NCBI GenBank assembly: GCA_913775715.1
Contig: CAJYMC010000007.1
Span: 1,426,001 to 1,490,000, forward strand
Direction of reading: 5' to 3'
Source of the DNA: an uncultured Exiguobacterium sp.
GTDB lineage: Bacteria > Bacillota > Bacilli > Exiguobacteriales > Exiguobacteriaceae
DNA: 64,000 nucleotides
A program made the position numbers and the translations under genes. The notes below the pieces were generated by a model, which saw only the letters and a program-made list of their open reading frames with translations, made no database searches and was not told where the DNA came from. Of the stretch, positions 62,460-64,000 are shown piece by piece (positions within the stretch are counted from its first letter, which is position 1; every line of letters begins with the position of its first letter).

Positions 62460-64000
62460 TTACACCCCATTTTTAAGCGATTCTTTCATCGTCTTCGCCT
62501 GATCCATCAATTCCTCGGCATGACGTAACGTCAAATCCGTCATATGCGCGCCGGAGATCATCCGTCCGAGTTCATTCCCTCGATCTGCTTGAGACAAGAC
62601 GTTGACTTGGGTCGTCGTACGATCCGTCTCCTCAATCTTCCGAATATAGAGATGTTGATCGGCCATCGAAGCGACTTGTGGTAAGTGCGTGATACATAGC
62701 ACTTGTCCGTCTACTGATAAACGATAGATCTTTTCAGCCATCGCTTGGGCGACACGACCCGAGACACCTGTATCGACTTCATCGAAGATAATCGAGGCGA
62801 CCCCGACCGAGCGCGAGAAAATCGACTTCAGTCCGAGCATGATACGGGATAATTCCCCACCCGATGCGACTTTTCCGAGCGACTTGAACGGCTCGCCCGC
62901 ATTCGTCATGATGAAGAACTCCACTTGGTCGATCCCGTTCTTGCGCAGCGTCGGCGTTTTTCCATCTTGAAGAAAACGAATCTCAAACCGCGCTTTCTCC
63001 ATGTAGAGCTCACGCAACTCCAGATGAATCGCTTCGCTTAATTGAACGGCCGCTTTTCGCCGTTGTTGCGAGAGACGACCACCAATCTCAAACAATTCGC
63101 CTTCGAGCTGTTCGACTTCGGCTTTTAAGCGCTCAATCCGTTCATCTCGATTCGTCATCGTATCAAGTTCAACTCGAATTTTCTCACCGTATGCAATGAC
63201 TTCCTCGATCGTCGCCCCGTATTTTCGTTTCAGTTGTTGGAAGACGGATAAACGTTGTTCAATCTCATCGAGACGATTGGAATCGAACTCAAGTGTTTCA
63301 AGTTGATCTCGAATCGCATACCCGACTTCTTCGAGTCCATAAAAAGCGCTTGCGATCGCGTCACTCTGCTGCGAAAACTGTTCGTCGATACTTGACGCTT
63401 GCTGTAGTTCACGCATCGCGTCTCCGACAGAGTCGATACCGCGCATCTCATCATGCAAAGCATCGTACGCTGTCTTCAGTGACGCATATAGCTTCTCGAA
63501 ATTCGCGAGACGATTCCGCTCGACAAGCAACTCATCTTCCTCATGCGCCCGAAGTTTTGCGCCTTCAATCTCTTCTGTCTGAAATGATAACAAATCAATC
63601 CGTTGTGCAAGTTCCTGCTCACTTTGCGCGAGCGATTGCAAAGCCGTCCGTTTTTCTTCATACGCTTGGTAACCGGACTGGTAGGCTTGAAGAAGCGGCG
63701 CAATTGCCTCTTGCGCGAAGTCATCGAGAATCGCTTGATGATACGTACTGTCCATTAAATGCTGATGTTCATGTTGCCCGTGCATATCGACAAGGACACG
63801 CCCGAACTCACGTAAGATCGTCAGTGTGACCAGCTTATTGTTGACGCGACAGACACTTTTCCCGGTCGCGAACAGATCACGTCGCAAGATGATCAATCCA
63901 TCTTCGATATCGATACCATACTCTTCTGCGAGATCATAGACGAGATGGTCGTCCTCAATCAGAAACAACCCCTCTAGTTCCGCCCGATCTTCCCCGTATC
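62460..64000 (-). CDS. recN: DNA repair protein RecN (N-terminal part outside window)
   Basis: SMC-like repair ATPase that acts early at double-strand breaks. About 513 codons of the C-terminal part are present; the frame continues to the right edge (YGEDRAELEG... at the first codons), so the Walker A region is missing from the window. Seen here: VDMHGQHEHQHLMD (~50 residues in), a long coiled coil, the ABC signature VASGGELSRIMLGL, Walker B SIIFDEVDTGVSG and the LCITHLPQVA H-loop. It precedes spo0A by three bases and is probably co-transcribed with it. Confidence 0.93.
   Translation of the reverse strand, partial: YGEDRAELEGLFLIEDDHLVYDLAEEYGIDIEDGLIILRRDLFATGKSVCRVNNKLVTLTILREFGRVLVDMHGQHEHQHLMDSTYHQAILDDFAQEAIAPLLQAYQSGYQAYEEKRTALQSLAQSEQELAQRIDLLSFQTEEIEGAKLRAHEEDELLVERNRLANFEKLYASLKTAYDALHDEMRGIDSVGDAMRELQQASSIDEQFSQQSDAIASAFYGLEEVGYAIRDQLETLEFDSNRLDEIEQRLSVFQQLKRKYGATIEEVIAYGEKIRVELDTMTNRDERIERLKAEVEQLEGELFEIGGRLSQQRRKAAVQLSEAIHLELRELYMEKARFEIRFLQDGKTPTLRKNGIDQVEFFIMTNAGEPFKSLGKVASGGELSRIMLGLKSIFSRSVGVASIIFDEVDTGVSGRVAQAMAEKIYRLSVDGQVLCITHLPQVASMADQHLYIRKIEETDRTTTQVNVLSQADRGNELGRMISGAHMTDLTLRHAEELMDQAKTMKESLKNGV

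Noticed and set aside
1-64000. CRISPR arrays, tRNA, rRNA, prophage or toxin-antitoxin loci
   Set aside because: No regularly spaced direct repeats, cloverleaf arms with CCA-type ends, rRNA signatures or phage genes were seen on either strand.

Overview
The window looks like a low-to-mid GC Firmicutes chromosome of the Bacillales. Gene order and content fit Exiguobacterium best, although the species cannot be fixed from this stretch. Two blocks are recognisable from Bacillus subtilis: the yqi/yqj-like set (arginine-type ABC transporter, bacilliredoxin, YqjA, YqjE-like peptidase, Prli42, RNase Z) and the ptb-bcd-buk-lpdV-bkdAA-bkdAB-bkdB operon with bkdR, yqzF/DUF2627, spo0A and recN. spo0A lies directly beside recN with no spoIVB between them, and no sporulation-stage gene is present, which fits a non-spore-former that has kept Spo0A and Spo0M. 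No rRNA, tRNA, prophage, transposase or CRISPR array is seen.

Layout. 1-2154: end of an unknown gene and two peptide-type ABC permeases. 2.2-14.4 kb: four transporters (three MFS, one EamA), a large sensor kinase, topoisomerase III and an SDR oxidoreductase. 14.4-19.2 kb: a packed leftward operon running from rnz to an ECF vitamin transporter (probably cobalamin) with an unusual ATPase. 19.3-25.8 kb: a tiny sigma-region-3-like protein, a peptidase, Prli42, an aromatic acid exporter, a glucosaminidase, PpaC, FadH behind a FadR operator, and a ZIP metal transporter. 25.9-32.1 kb: an HD hydrolase, an acetyltransferase, an amino-acid ABC transporter with candidate ArgR and cre sites, BrxB, a methyltransferase and Spo0M. 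32.3-43.2 kb: a secreted GH3 enzyme, TenA behind a TPP riboswitch, a DUF1002 protein, an ABC-F ribosome-protection protein behind a leader ORF and terminator, a lipid kinase, an M23 peptidase, a lipoprotein PBP and an acetyltransferase. 43.4-50.4 kb: trpEGDCFBA controlled by two T-boxes in tandem. 50.4-60.1 kb: the branched-chain keto-acid operon under a sigma-54 promoter and BkdR. 60.2-61.0 kb: a DUF2627 (OapA-type) gene facing a structured RNA of about 560 nt that is very probably OLE RNA. 61.1-64 kb: a DHFR-like protein, Spo0A and the C-terminal part of RecN.

Control by RNA is a theme. There are two T-boxes, one TPP riboswitch, one leader-peptide attenuator, two hairpins that would hide Shine-Dalgarno sites, and a candidate OLE RNA. 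There is also a dispersed structured repeat of about 240 bp in four copies. The three long copies all lie between the 3' ends of convergent genes, and the central hairpin loop is flipped in one copy relative to the others.

The pathways fit together as follows. Leu/Ile/Val catabolism (Bcd, Bkd complex, Ptb/Buk) feeds branched acyl-CoA supply under sigma-54 control. Tryptophan synthesis directly downstream is controlled by its own promoter and T-boxes. The wall genes (GH3, LytG-like, M23, PBP) are scattered single units.
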